Assembly (NCBI GenBank): GCA_900756575.1 | Contig: CAAEKQ010000175.1 | Span: 1-39,105 of the forward strand | Length of the DNA stretch: 39,105 bases | Source of the DNA: an uncultured Oscillospiraceae bacterium | GTDB lineage: Bacteria > Bacillota > Clostridia > Oscillospirales > Oscillospiraceae | Direction: 5' to 3' | Shown here: in pieces, positions 15,856 to 24,445 of the stretch | How the letters are laid out: each line of letters opens with the position of its first letter | Numbering within the stretch: position 1 is the first letter of the stretch | Position numbers and translations under genes: made by a program | The notes under the pieces: model-generated | The model's database searches: none | What the model was told of the DNA's origin: nothing | What the model saw: the letters and a program-made list of their open reading frames with translations, nothing else

Positions 15856-15921
15856 GGCCAAGTGCGACAAAAGGAAGCGGTGGCCCATACAAGCCTCCGC
15901 GAAAAAGAAGGAGAGATTCAT

Positions 15922-17172
15922 TTGAACAAAAAGAAGTTTCCTCTGGCATTTTGGATCTTTATCGGCCTGTGCGTGGGCATTGTGGCCGGCCTGATCCTGA
16001 TGACCGTCCCCAACGGTGTAGATTTCGCGGAAAGCTACATTAAGCCCTTTGGCACCATCTTCCTGAACCTGCTGAAATTCGTGGTGGTTCCCATTGTGCT
16101 GTTCTCCATCGCCGCCGGTGTGATTTCCATGGGCGACATTAAGAAGGTCGGCTCCGTGGGCGGCAAGACCATTGTGTACTATATGTGCACCACCGCATTT
16201 GCAATCGCTCTGGCCCTGGTGCTGGCCAGCATCGCCCAGAGCCTCCATCTGTTCACCCCTCTGGCTACCACCGATCTGGAATATACGCCTCCCGAGAGCC
16301 AGGGTATTATGGACACCATCGTGGCCATCTTCCCCTCCAACGCCATTGCGCCTCTGGCCAACGCCTCCATGCTCCAGGTCATCGTCATTGCGCTGTTCCT
16401 GGGCTTTGGCATTCTGCTGGCCGGTGACAAGGGTCTCACCGCCGGTAACGTGGTTGATAGCTTCAACGAGGTCTTCCAGAGAATTATGGACGTGATCATC
16501 AAGCTGTCCCCCATCGGCGTTGCCTGCCTGATCTGCCCCGTCATCGCCGCCAACGGCCCCTCTGTGCTGGGCAAGCTGGCTATGGTGCTGCTGGTTGCTT
16601 ATATCGGCTATATCGTCCATGCCGCACTGGTTTACTCCACCACCGTCGCCACCCTGGGCAAGGTCACTCCCCTGCAGTTCTTCAAGGGAATGCTGCCCGC
16701 AATCATGATGGCGTTCTCCTCCGCTTCCTCCGTCGGCACCCTGCCCTTCACCATGGAGTGCTCCGAAAAGCTGGGGGCAAAGCGGGAGATTTCCTCCTTC
16801 GTGCTGCCCCTGGGCGCTACCATTAACATGGACGGCACCGCCATTTATCAGGGCGTTTGCGCTGTGTTCATTGCCGCCTGCTATGGCATCCATCTGGACC
16901 TCGGCAACATGATCACCATCGTCTTCACCGCAACCCTGGCTTCCATCGGTACCGCCGGTGTTCCCGGTGCCGGTATGGTTATGCTGGCTATGGTGCTCCA
17001 GAGCGTCAACATCCCCGTAGAGGGCATCGCGCTGGTTGCCGGTATCGACCGCATCTTTGATATGGGCCGTACCACCGTCAACATCACCGGTGATGCCGCC
17101 TGCGCCGTCATCGTCTCCCGTCTCGAGGAGAAGAAGGCTGCCAGAAAGGCCACCATCCGGCAAAAGACGTAA
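15922..17172 (+). CDS. Dicarboxylate/amino acid:cation symporter (DAACS family)
   Basis: This membrane protein of about 416 residues matches the glutamate/aspartate transporter fold. It has about eight membrane helices, the serine-rich hairpin AFSSASSVGTLPF, the NMDGTAIYQG motif, the second hairpin GTAGVPGAGM, and the terminal DRIFDMGRTTVNITGDA segment that holds sodium and substrate ligands. It should import glutamate, aspartate, dicarboxylates or small neutral amino acids with Na+ or H+. The start is taken as TTG at 15922 because AAGGAG lies about nine bases upstream and LNKKKFPLAFW then begins the first helix; the in-frame extension to 15862 has no ribosome site. Exact substrate unknown. 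Confidence 0.92.
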   Translation: MNKKKFPLAFWIFIGLCVGIVAGLILMTVPNGVDFAESYIKPFGTIFLNLLKFVVVPIVLFSIAAGVISMGDIKKVGSVGGKTIVYYMCTTAFAIALALVLASIAQSLHLFTPLATTDLEYTPPESQGIMDTIVAIFPSNAIAPLANASMLQVIVIALFLGFGILLAGDKGLTAGNVVDSFNEVFQRIMDVIIKLSPIGVACLICPVIAANGPSVLGKLAMVLLVAYIGYIVHAALVYSTTVATLGKVTPLQFFKGMLPAIMMAFSSASSVGTLPFTMECSEKLGAKREISSFVLPLGATINMDGTAIYQGVCAVFIAACYGIHLDLGNMITIVFTATLASIGTAGVPGAGMVMLAMVLQSVNIPVEGIALVAGIDRIFDMGRTTVNITGDAACAVIVSRLEEKKAARKATIRQKT

Positions 17173-17176
17173 TTCT

Positions 17177-17214
17177 AAAGCCGCTGTTCCAAACGCCGGA
17201 ACAGCGGCTTTTCT
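17177..17214. terminator. Terminator between the symporter and YibE/F genes
   Basis: A 14-bp stem (AAAGCCGCTGTTCC and its exact complement) with a seven-base loop is followed by TTCTT on the plus strand. It can serve both convergent genes. Confidence 0.88.
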
Positions 17215-17966
17215 TATGCTCTTTTCAGCTTTTTCTCCCCCTTGGTATACACCAGCGCCGAAATTGCCGACGCAACCGGTACCGTCAGCACCACGCCGCC
17301 GGTGGATGCAATGCCCTGAGCCAGCTCCATGGCGAGATAATCAGAGCTGAGCAGGTGGCCCATATCATAGCCATAAGCCAGCAGCAGGATCATGGTGGTC
17401 AGCGCCGTACCGGTATAGGCCAGGATTAAGGTATTGGTCATGGTGCCGATCATGTCCCTGCCGATACGCATACCTGAGCCCATCAGCGCCCGGGCATTGA
17501 GCGCAGGATTCAGCGCGTGAATCTCCTCCAACGACGCCGCAACGGACATGCCAACGTCCATCACTGCGCCCAGCGCCGCAATCAGCACCGACGCCATGAG
17601 CATTGGCCGCAGCTCCATCCCCGTGGTCTGGGTAATCATCAACAGCGACTCTGCGGAATCCAGATTATAGCCGGAGATATGCAGCATCCCGGAGAAAATC
17701 CAGAACAGCACGCCGGACAGCGCCGTGCCCAACAGCGTCGCCACAGCTGCCGCAAGGGTCTTCCGCCCGATCCCACCCAGCAGGATCAGCGCCACAAAGG
17801 TGCCCACCGCAACGGTTGCCACCACCGATCCCATGACGTTCCAGCCGTGGAAAATCGCCTGCACCAGGAAAAACAGGATCACAAACACGGTATAGCCCAG
17901 TCCCAGCAGCGACCAGCCGTCCTTTCCCCGGCCCACTGCCAGCACGATCACCGCGAAAATTGCCAC
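17214..17966 (-). CDS. YibE/F-family membrane protein, membrane part (interrupted gene)
   Basis: This 250-residue frame is the complete membrane domain of YibE/F-family proteins: about seven hydrophobic helices with VGRGKDG after the first, GAVMDVGMSVAASLEEI, GRDMIGTMTNTLILAY and a final VPVASAISALV helix. Family members normally have a signal peptide and an extracytoplasmic domain before this. Here that part is in the same frame but cut off by a TGA stop nine bases upstream. A GTG inside the first helix is the only nearby start, without a convincing ribosome site, so this half may not be translated. The family is of unknown function, possibly transport. Pseudogenisation is the simplest reading. 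Confidence 0.75.
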   Translation of the reverse strand: MAIFAVIVLAVGRGKDGWSLLGLGYTVFVILFFLVQAIFHGWNVMGSVVATVAVGTFVALILLGGIGRKTLAAAVATLLGTALSGVLFWIFSGMLHISGYNLDSAESLLMITQTTGMELRPMLMASVLIAALGAVMDVGMSVAASLEEIHALNPALNARALMGSGMRIGRDMIGTMTNTLILAYTGTALTTMILLLAYGYDMGHLLSSDYLAMELAQGIASTGGVVLTVPVASAISALVYTKGEKKLKRA

Positions 17967-17975
17967 GGTGAATTG

Positions 17976-18245
17976 TCAAGTCAAGTGCAACACCCCCGCC
18001 GTGGACTCGGTGTCATACCAGGCGATTCCCAGGCAATCCTCCGTTGCACCGATGTTGACGGTCAGACTGTCTACCGCCAGCTCGTTGCCTGCTGCCTCTG
18101 CGGTCTCTGCGCTCATGGTCACGCTCTGGGTCTCCGGCTGGAGTTCCACATCCGTAGCCGAAGCCGTAGCGGCCAGCATGGAAATGCAGGTACTTACCGC
18201 AAGAATCGACGTCAGGAGCTTTTTTGTTCTGTTCAAACTGGTCAT
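17976..18245 (-). pseudogene. YibE/F N-terminal fragment ending at an in-frame TGA
   Basis: This 89-residue frame starts with a signal peptide (RTKKLLTSILAVSTCISMLAATASA), continues with a short extracytoplasmic stretch (VDSLTVNIGATEDCLGIAWYDTESTAG), and stops at TGA. Four codons later the same reading frame enters the YibE/F membrane domain. The extracytoplasmic part is far shorter than in usual family members, so besides the stop codon there seems to be an internal deletion; TTGACTTGACA at the junction is a short repeat that could mark it. The ATG abuts AAAGG; a TTG three codons on would have better spacing. A sequencing error is the main alternative. Confidence 0.6.
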
Positions 18246-18363
18246 CCTTTCATCTTCACATGGTCAAATTGATTTTGGAACAACCATATGATAAAGGATT
18301 CCCCGTAAAATGCGCTATTCTGCTCCGGTAAAATCTCCGAGAAAAGCAGCCTAAAAACTTTAC

Positions 18364-18404
18364 AAAAGCGGCGGCCCTGAGTCCATGCCCAAGGCCGCCG
18401 TTTT
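18364..18404 (-). terminator. Terminator of the flavoenzyme operon
   Basis: CGGCGGCC and GGCCGCCG form the stem with a 16-base loop. T runs lie on both sides in the two orientations. It starts a few bases past the stop codon of the last flavoenzyme gene. Confidence 0.8.
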
Positions 18405-18409
18405 CTACA

Positions 18410-20353
18410 TTAAATTCTCGATGCTGCGTCATACCCGGATCGAGTTGCGCCGCGGACATTCTTTGCCACCACGCAATCACCCACTGGCTCAAAGAACAGG
18501 CTCAGCCCTCGGAATTCCTCCGCCTGCTTTGCTCTTGCCCGCATTCCTGCCGCCAATACCACCGTATCCGCAGTCAGAACAGCATGGTTCCCATAGCTGT
18601 CCGCAACCTCCATGCCCTCGTCGGTAATGCCGGTACACTTCACGCCGCAATAGCAGGTGACATATTCGTTCAGGTGCTCGATCAGCGCCTGCCGGGGGAT
18701 GGAATAGTCCTCCATGGCAACGCTCTGCGCCATTTCCACCAGGGTAACATGCTTATGTAGATACATGGAAAGGTACAGCGCCGTCTCGCAGCCCACCAGG
18801 CCGCCGCCCAGCACCGCAATATTGTCGCCCATGTCCTCTCCGGCCAGCCCCTTCCGGTAGCATTCCTCCGCAGTAATCACGTTGTCACCGTGGACGCCGG
18901 GAATGGGCGGAATCACCGCATCTGCGCCCACTGCCGCAATCACCGCATCAGGCTCCATGGCCTCCACCATCTCCGGAGTTGCCTTGGTGGACAGCCGAAC
19001 GTCCACCCCCAGCTTATCCAGCATATGAATCTGGTAGTCCATGAAATTCTCCAGCACCTTCTTAAAGGCCACCTGCCGGGAGAAAATCAGCTTACCGCCC
19101 AAATGATCCTCCTGCTCCAGCAGCGTTACCTGATGGCCCCGCTGGGCTGCCACCATCGCAGATTCCATGCCCGCCGGTCCGCCGCCGATGACTACCACCC
19201 GGCGCTTTTCCTTGGGGGGCTCCTCCAGCAGCTTCAGCCGGTATTCCCGTCCCACCGTGGGGTTGACGGAGCAGGCAAAGGCCGTATTCCGTCCGTAGTC
19301 CAGGCAGTGGAAGCAGCGGATGCAGGGAATGATCTCGTCTTCCTTGCCGTGGAGGGCCTTGTCCGGTGCATAAGCATCGGAAATGGTTCCTCGGGCCATG
19401 GCGATCAGATCCGCACCGCCGGTGGCAATGGTCTGCTCCATCAGCTCCGGCTGCTGGAATGCGCCCAGGGTCAGCACGGGAATGTGAATCTCCCCGCTCT
19501 CCTTCACCTCCCGGGCAAGATAGGCATTGCAGCCCGCGGGCAGGAAGTTGTTGGGGTGCATAATGTGCTCGGTCTCGCTGTAAAAGCTGCCGCAGGAGAT
19601 ATGGGCGATGTCAATTTTGTCCTGCACCAGCTTCAAAAATGCGATACAGTCCTTGGGGGTAAAGCCGCCGTCGGTGAGTTCGCTGCCGGAGATACGATAT
19701 TCGATCAGCAGCTTCCGGCCCACCCGATTCCGGATAGCATCCAGAATCATAATCGGAAACTTCGCCCGATTTTCCAGGCTTCCGCCGAATTCATCCTTCC
19801 GGGTGTTGAACTTGGGGGAAAGCATCTGGGACAGCACCAGGCCATGGCCGCCGTGGATCAAAATCATGTCAAAGCCGCAATCCAATGCTGCCTCCGCCGC
19901 ATCGGCATAACTGGCTGCAATCCGCTCCATCACCGGCTTTGTGAGCTTGGGATAGCGCTTGCCGTGGCCGTTGACCGTGTAGGACACCAGATTGCCGTCG
20001 TCGTCATAGCCGTGGTACTCAAAGGCCAGCAGCTCCAGGGAGATTTTCGCCCCGTAATAGTGCACCGCATCGGTGAGCTGCCGCCACATCCGGTGGTTCT
20101 TCTGGGGGAAGATATTCTCATGGGCGTGAACGTCGTCGTTGGGGCGATAGATGTCCATGTTCTGCGCGGAAAATGTAATATTGGCGCTGCCGCCCTTGGC
20201 CTTGTTGGCGTAATAGGCAATAACCGCCTCGTTGGGGTACTCCTCCAGTCCCGCCAGCAGATGGGTGCCCGCCGGTGCCGACCAGATCCGATTCTTGAAG
20301 GTCACGCCCCCGATGGTGATGGGGGAGAACAGATGGGGATATTTCAGCTTCAT
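18410..20353 (-). CDS. NADH:flavin oxidoreductase of BaiCD/2,4-dienoyl-CoA reductase type
   Basis: This 647-residue multidomain flavoenzyme begins with an Old Yellow Enzyme FMN barrel (LFSPITIGGVTFKNRIW). The substrate-anchoring histidines are present in LIHGGHGLVLSQ (H167 and H170), followed by DEFGGSLENR. Cysteines 344, 347, 350 and 361 form a 4Fe-4S motif, then FAD (VVVIGGGPAGMESA) and NAD(P) (IAVLGGGLVGCETA) Rossmann motifs. Enzymes of this build reduce activated C=C bonds in enoyl-CoAs, bile-acid intermediates (BaiCD/BaiH), cinnamates and similar compounds. GGAGG lies eight bases before the ATG. It is the last gene of an operon with a second flavoenzyme and a beta-helix protein. Substrate unknown. 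Confidence 0.9.
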   Translation of the reverse strand: MKLKYPHLFSPITIGGVTFKNRIWSAPAGTHLLAGLEEYPNEAVIAYYANKAKGGSANITFSAQNMDIYRPNDDVHAHENIFPQKNHRMWRQLTDAVHYYGAKISLELLAFEYHGYDDDGNLVSYTVNGHGKRYPKLTKPVMERIAASYADAAEAALDCGFDMILIHGGHGLVLSQMLSPKFNTRKDEFGGSLENRAKFPIMILDAIRNRVGRKLLIEYRISGSELTDGGFTPKDCIAFLKLVQDKIDIAHISCGSFYSETEHIMHPNNFLPAGCNAYLAREVKESGEIHIPVLTLGAFQQPELMEQTIATGGADLIAMARGTISDAYAPDKALHGKEDEIIPCIRCFHCLDYGRNTAFACSVNPTVGREYRLKLLEEPPKEKRRVVVIGGGPAGMESAMVAAQRGHQVTLLEQEDHLGGKLIFSRQVAFKKVLENFMDYQIHMLDKLGVDVRLSTKATPEMVEAMEPDAVIAAVGADAVIPPIPGVHGDNVITAEECYRKGLAGEDMGDNIAVLGGGLVGCETALYLSMYLHKHVTLVEMAQSVAMEDYSIPRQALIEHLNEYVTCYCGVKCTGITDEGMEVADSYGNHAVLTADTVVLAAGMRARAKQAEEFRGLSLFFEPVGDCVVAKNVRGATRSGYDAASRI

Positions 20354-20389
20354 GTTCGCTGCCTCCGTTTTTTCTTTATCATAGCACAG

Positions 20390-20420
20390 CCGGCAGGCAG
20401 GAACAAGCCCCGCCTGCCGG
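20390..20420 (-). other. Intercistronic hairpin between the two flavoenzyme genes
   Basis: CCGGCAGGC (20390-20398) is exactly complementary to GCCTGCCGG (20412-20420) with a 13-base loop. There is no U-tract, so RNA stabilisation or processing is likelier than termination. Confidence 0.45.
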
Positions 20421-20441
20421 TATCAGTTTACATGATCTTCA

Positions 20442-22427
20442 TCACAGCAGCATTGCCTTGGAGAATGCGTCCCGCATACCCCGCTGGATGTTGCCGTCCC
20501 GGTTGGCGTCTCCGATGACATAGAACTTGGGCACAATGCCTGCAAAGGTCAGCGCCTCGTCCACGTTGGGATTCATGCCGCCGGAGATAATCACGCTGTC
20601 GCCGGACACGGTCTTCTCCTCGCCGTCCTGAATGTAGGTGACGGTGTTGCCCTCTACCTTCACGGTGGTGGCGTTCAGGATCCCCTTGATGCCCTCATAC
20701 TTCTCCCAGGCGGGAGCCATATGGGTTCTGCCGTCGGGTTCGGTCTTGATCCATGCCATGGTGATGTAGTGGAGGTGGCTTGCATCCTTGGCCAGCTCGT
20801 CCTGACGGGTGAGCAGGGTCACATCATGTCCGTTCTCCGCCAGATACATGGCCGTCTCAATGGCGGTTTCGCTGCCGCCGATGCAGACCACATGATGGCC
20901 CAGCTCCTTTTCATGGCCGTAAACATCCAGGCAGACCTTGTACTCGGGCTTTACGTTGCCGTTTTCATCCCGCAGGCCGTCGATCTTCGGCACGTTGGGG
21001 GTTGCACCGGTGGCTGCCAATACGGCATCAAAGCCGCCTGCGCTGAGCTTCTGGGGGGTGGCTTCGGTGTTCATCAGCACCTTGACGCCAACCTGGCCCA
21101 TCCGGCGAATCAGATAGTTCTTGAAGTCTCTCAGAGGCCACTTGAAGCTGGAGTAATCGCTGTGGATCAGCTGGCCGCCCAGATAATCGGTCTTCTCAAA
21201 CAGGGTCACGTCATGGCCCCGCTCCGCCGCCACGATGGCCGCCTTCATGCCCACCGGGCCGCCGCCGATGACTGCCACCTTCTTGGGGGTGGTCTCAGCA
21301 TCCACCATCTTGCCCACCTTATGGGCAATGCCCTGGATGGGGTTCACGGAACAGAAGGTCATATAGGGAGCCGACATGGTACCATGGCACTTGTTGCACC
21401 ACAGGCATGGCACCACATCCTCGCCCCGGCCCTCATAGAGTTTCTTGCCGTACTCGGGATCGCACATAAATGCCCGGGCCATGCCGATCATGTCGCACTT
21501 GCCCTCTTTGATATAGGCATTGATCTCCTCGGGATCCTGGAACCCGCCCACCGGCTCGGTGAGAATCTTACATCCCGCCGCCTTAATGGCCTGAGAATAG
21601 CGAATGGTCTCGTGCTCGCCCTTCTGGAATGTAAAGCCCGTGGGATGGGACTTGGTCATATCGCATTCCCGCAGCTGGAGAATGTCCGCTACGTCCTCGA
21701 TGCACTTGGCAAACTCAATGGTGTCCTCCAGCGTATAGCCCTTTGCACCGCCCACATAGCCGTTGGGCTGCTCGCCTGCCACGCACAGCTCCACAATAAA
21801 ACTCTTGCCGAAGCGCTTCTTCACGGCTTCCAGGGTTTCATGGAGGAAGCGCACCCGGTTCTCCATGGGGCCGCCGTATTCGTCGGTGCGGAGGTTGGGG
21901 TACAGCAGCATTTCCACGCGCATGGCAACGCCGTCATAACCGAAGTCCTTGAACAGCTGAAGCTTCTGGAGGAACGTCTCGATGACCTCGGGCATCATCT
22001 CCTTGGGCAGCATCTTGACCGGCTTGCCCGCCATTCCCGGAGGGCCGAATGCCTTGCCGTCAAAGCTGTAGCCGTCGGGATACTTGATATCGGTGTTCAC
22101 CAGCAGCTTGGAGCCGTAGAAATGAACATCGTCGGCCATCTGGGTGAAATAGTTATAGGTGCCGGGATCGGTGTAGTCAAAGTTCTGCATCCGCTTGGCA
22201 TCTTCCACCGGGGCAGAGCGCTGACCCGGATTCGACCACTCTGCCAGGGTGATAATGGCCGCACCGTTCCGGGCCAGACCACCCATAAAGGTCATAAAGC
22301 TGTCGGCGGGATAGGTCTCGGGGCCCTGGAGGAAGTGGGGCGAGGCGTTGGGATACATCGTCCGGTTTTTAATGACTGCGTCTCCAATCTTGATGGGGCT
22401 CAGCAGTGCGTCATAACGATAGCTCAT
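20442..22427 (-). CDS. NADH:flavin oxidoreductase (OYE/4Fe-4S/FAD) with altered active site
   Basis: This 661-residue homologue of the neighbouring flavoenzyme, with BaiH-like length, has the FMN barrel, a CLWCNKC...C iron-sulfur motif with eleven residues before the last cysteine, an FAD motif VAVIGGGPVGMKAA, and a second Rossmann segment where the usual GGGxxG reads CIGGSETAIE. Where OYE enzymes have HGAHGYLLxQFLSP it reads MRVEMLLYPNLRTDEYGG (about residues 169-186): both catalytic-type histidines and about eight residues are missing. It may bind an unusual substrate or act only in electron transfer or as a partner subunit. The start at 22427 follows AAAGGAG at eight bases; an upstream in-frame ATG has no such site. 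Confidence 0.88.
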   Translation of the reverse strand: MSYRYDALLSPIKIGDAVIKNRTMYPNASPHFLQGPETYPADSFMTFMGGLARNGAAIITLAEWSNPGQRSAPVEDAKRMQNFDYTDPGTYNYFTQMADDVHFYGSKLLVNTDIKYPDGYSFDGKAFGPPGMAGKPVKMLPKEMMPEVIETFLQKLQLFKDFGYDGVAMRVEMLLYPNLRTDEYGGPMENRVRFLHETLEAVKKRFGKSFIVELCVAGEQPNGYVGGAKGYTLEDTIEFAKCIEDVADILQLRECDMTKSHPTGFTFQKGEHETIRYSQAIKAAGCKILTEPVGGFQDPEEINAYIKEGKCDMIGMARAFMCDPEYGKKLYEGRGEDVVPCLWCNKCHGTMSAPYMTFCSVNPIQGIAHKVGKMVDAETTPKKVAVIGGGPVGMKAAIVAAERGHDVTLFEKTDYLGGQLIHSDYSSFKWPLRDFKNYLIRRMGQVGVKVLMNTEATPQKLSAGGFDAVLAATGATPNVPKIDGLRDENGNVKPEYKVCLDVYGHEKELGHHVVCIGGSETAIETAMYLAENGHDVTLLTRQDELAKDASHLHYITMAWIKTEPDGRTHMAPAWEKYEGIKGILNATTVKVEGNTVTYIQDGEEKTVSGDSVIISGGMNPNVDEALTFAGIVPKFYVIGDANRDGNIQRGMRDAFSKAMLL

Positions 22428-22448
22428 AGCGGTTCTCCTTTCATTCTT

Positions 22449-22481
22449 AAAAGGCGGAGTGCCGCGGTTCAGCACTCCGCC
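22449..22481 (-). terminator. Intrinsic terminator inside the operon, before the flavoenzyme
   Basis: On the minus strand GGCGGAGTGC and GCACTCCGCC form a perfect 10-bp stem around a nine-base loop, followed by TTTT. It lies between the beta-helix gene and the next start codon, with no room for a separate promoter, so transcription of the flavoenzymes must read through it. Confidence 0.8.
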
Positions 22482-22490
22482 CAAATTAAC

Positions 22491-24200
22491 TTAAGTTACG
22501 GTAAGGATAATCTTGCCGGTGTAGGTGCCGGGAACGATTGCAGTTTCCTTGCCGTCTACGGTCATGCTGAGTGTCTTGCCCTCCACAGCCTGGATCTTTG
22601 CGCCCTCGGCAATGGTCAGTCCGCCCAGATAGCAGGTCTTGTTAACCGTCCACTGGGAAACCGCATCGAAGATCGCCTTGGTGCCCTTGTCCTTTTCCAC
22701 AGGCTCCAGGGTATCGTCCACCAGCCCGATGAGCCACCACTTGCTCTCCTCTGGCTCACCCTGGGTATGAACTGCCTTGCCGGTGGAAATCGCGCCGGTG
22801 AGGGTGCAGTTCTTAAAGTCCAGGATCATCTCGTGATCTTCGGCCTGAGCGTTGATGAAGTCGCCATTCAGGGTGCAGCCGGTGAGATGGACTTCCACCT
22901 CATCATGCGCGGGGCCCATGTCCGGCATTGCAGGCATACCAGCAGGGCCACCGGGGCCACCAGGACCACCAGGGCCACCGGGACCACCGGGACCTCCAGG
23001 GCCACCGGGACCTCCAGGACCACCGGGACCTCCAGGGCCGCCGGCAGGCATCGGGCCCATGTTGGGGTCATCGTTGGGGAATGCCTCCAGAATGACGCCG
23101 ATCTTGCTGTTCAGCTGCGCGTCGGAGATGTTCATGGTAACGCCTCTGCCCTTCACCTGAAGCACAGCGCGATCCGTATGAAATACAGTGCCCTTGTCCA
23201 CAGTCAGCGTGCCCTGACCGTTGCCGCCGTGGCACATCACGCCGACCTTCCCCGAGTTCACGGTGCAGCCGGTGAAGGTGGCATTGCCCTCCATGCACAT
23301 GATCACGGGGTAGTTGCCCATGTTCAGGGTACAGCCGGTGAACTGATCCAGGCAGTTGCCGATGGAGTAAGCGCCGTAGCCGGTGTTCTCGGACTCCAGC
23401 AGGCAGTCGTTCAGATATAGCCGTGCCTTCTTGGTGGCATCGGTGGACATGCAGCCCCAGTTCTCACACTTGATATGGCAGCGGTTATAGGTAGCGGTTG
23501 CGGAATCCACCAGGTTGGTGGCACGGACGCGGCCGGTGAGGCCCAGCATCCACGGCACCTTGGTCATGCCGGAAACATGGTTGGGCTTGGTACCGTCCTT
23601 CACGAACAGCTCAGAGTCGTTGACCTCCAGAGTTGCCTCCTCGCGGCCAACCACAGTCACGCGAATGGAGCCAACGGAGTGGATCTTTGCACGGTTTACG
23701 GTGACATGAGAGGTGCCCGCAGCGGTGATACCGGCGCCGTGGCCAACAAAGTCGTTGCCGCCGTTGCCGTTGAGGGTCATGGTGGCGTCGTTGATGGTAA
23801 CAACGCTGTTGCCGTCTACATATACGCCGCCGAAGTTGTCGGCCTCGGAGTCCACGGTCAGACCGTCTACCGTGGTATCGGTCACATTGCCCGCCAGCAC
23901 GGCAGCGGAAACGGACTTCTCGGGCACATACTTGCCATCGGAAATCACAACGGCGTTTGCCATTTCAAAATGATCCACCTTGCCGTGGTTCTCATAGTCC
24001 ACCTGTACGGCATCGGATACAGTCAGCACCACATCACCGGTGTAGGTGCCAGGCTCGATCTGACGGTTGACGCCGTCAACGGTCAGGGTCAGGCACTTGC
24101 CCGCAGGGGCAGCAAGGACAGCCTCGGGGGCGATGGTCAGAGACGCAAACTTCTCCGTTGCTTCCGCCACATAGCTGCCGCTGATGGTTTCTTCGTTCAT
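22491..24200 (-). CDS. Cytoplasmic beta-helix protein with Gly-Gly-Pro repeat
   Basis: This 569-residue protein has no signal peptide or membrane segment. Its centre is a series of short strand-turn repeats rich in N, G, T, V and C (VTINDATM, ATFTGCTVNSG, FTGCTLNMG, VHLTGCTLNG), the pattern of right-handed parallel beta-helices. An eleven-fold Gly-Gly-Pro tract sits near residues 387-419. Residues 20-61 and the last 43 residues are copies of one module: LTIA...GK-L-(L/M)TVDG...I-PGTYTG-(V/I)(V/I)LTV. AAAGGAG lies eight bases before the ATG at 24200. It is the first gene of the operon with the two flavoenzymes. I know no characterised relative; scaffold or binding roles are possible. Confidence 0.78.
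   Translation of the reverse strand: MNEETISGSYVAEATEKFASLTIAPEAVLAAPAGKCLTLTVDGVNRQIEPGTYTGDVVLTVSDAVQVDYENHGKVDHFEMANAVVISDGKYVPEKSVSAAVLAGNVTDTTVDGLTVDSEADNFGGVYVDGNSVVTINDATMTLNGNGGNDFVGHGAGITAAGTSHVTVNRAKIHSVGSIRVTVVGREEATLEVNDSELFVKDGTKPNHVSGMTKVPWMLGLTGRVRATNLVDSATATYNRCHIKCENWGCMSTDATKKARLYLNDCLLESENTGYGAYSIGNCLDQFTGCTLNMGNYPVIMCMEGNATFTGCTVNSGKVGVMCHGGNGQGTLTVDKGTVFHTDRAVLQVKGRGVTMNISDAQLNSKIGVILEAFPNDDPNMGPMPAGGPGGPGGPGGPGGPGGPGGPGGPGGPGGPGGPAGMPAMPDMGPAHDEVEVHLTGCTLNGDFINAQAEDHEMILDFKNCTLTGAISTGKAVHTQGEPEESKWWLIGLVDDTLEPVEKDKGTKAIFDAVSQWTVNKTCYLGGLTIAEGAKIQAVEGKTLSMTVDGKETAIVPGTYTGKIILTVT
22944..23042 (-). repeat. Eleven-unit 9-bp minisatellite encoding Gly-Gly-Pro
   Basis: Eleven consecutive nine-base units, each encoding Gly-Gly-Pro and varying only at third codon positions, lie inside the beta-helix gene. 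The array is in frame, and gain or loss of units would keep the reading frame. Confidence 0.9.
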
Positions 24201-24284
24201 AGGATACTCTCCTTTTGGCGCTGGGCGCCTGGACTCGATATCGGGCATTGCCCCGTTCCGGTTCCTCCGCAATATCTACCAAAA

Positions 24285-24313
24285 AGTATAGAGACCGAAA
24301 CATTCACTGTCAA
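24285..24313 (-). promoter_or_regulatory. Promoter of the beta-helix/flavoenzyme operon
   Basis: On the minus strand a perfect TTGACA (24308-24313), a 17-base spacer and TATACT (24285-24290), about 85 bases before the beta-helix start codon. The leader holds short GC-rich hairpins but no riboswitch I recognise. Confidence 0.78.
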
Positions 24314-24397
24314 GGGATGGAGACAAATGCAACGAAATGGGCAAATTGCGACGTGTCTTTACTGCGTTTCCCCTAAAAAATATTTTCGTGCAATTCG

Positions 24398-24427
24398 GTA
24401 TATTCTTCCATTTTGTCGGTGATAATA
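24398..24427 (+). promoter_or_regulatory. Sigma-F-type promoter of the spoIIQ-like gene
   Basis: GTATA (24398-24402), a 15-base spacer and GGTGATAATA (24418-24427) match the forespore sigma-F pattern (GYATA, about 15 bases, GGnnAnAnTR). There is no sigma-A-type pair in this position. Confidence 0.65.
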
Positions 24428-24445
24428 GCCTCGGAGGTGTAGAAA

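Noticed and set aside
17976..17978. The TGA inside the YibE/F frame as a selenocysteine codon.
   Set aside because: No SECIS-like hairpin is obvious just downstream, the family is not known to hold selenoproteins, and the surrounding domain is shortened, which fits a broken gene better.
22944..23042. The nine-base array as a CRISPR-like or regulatory repeat.
   Set aside because: The units are contiguous without spacers, are in frame and encode Gly-Gly-Pro within a real gene.
20721..23420. An 899-codon plus-strand frame over the flavoenzyme and beta-helix genes.
   Set aside because: Antisense shadow with no ribosome site and unlikely composition; the minus-strand genes have strong family matches.
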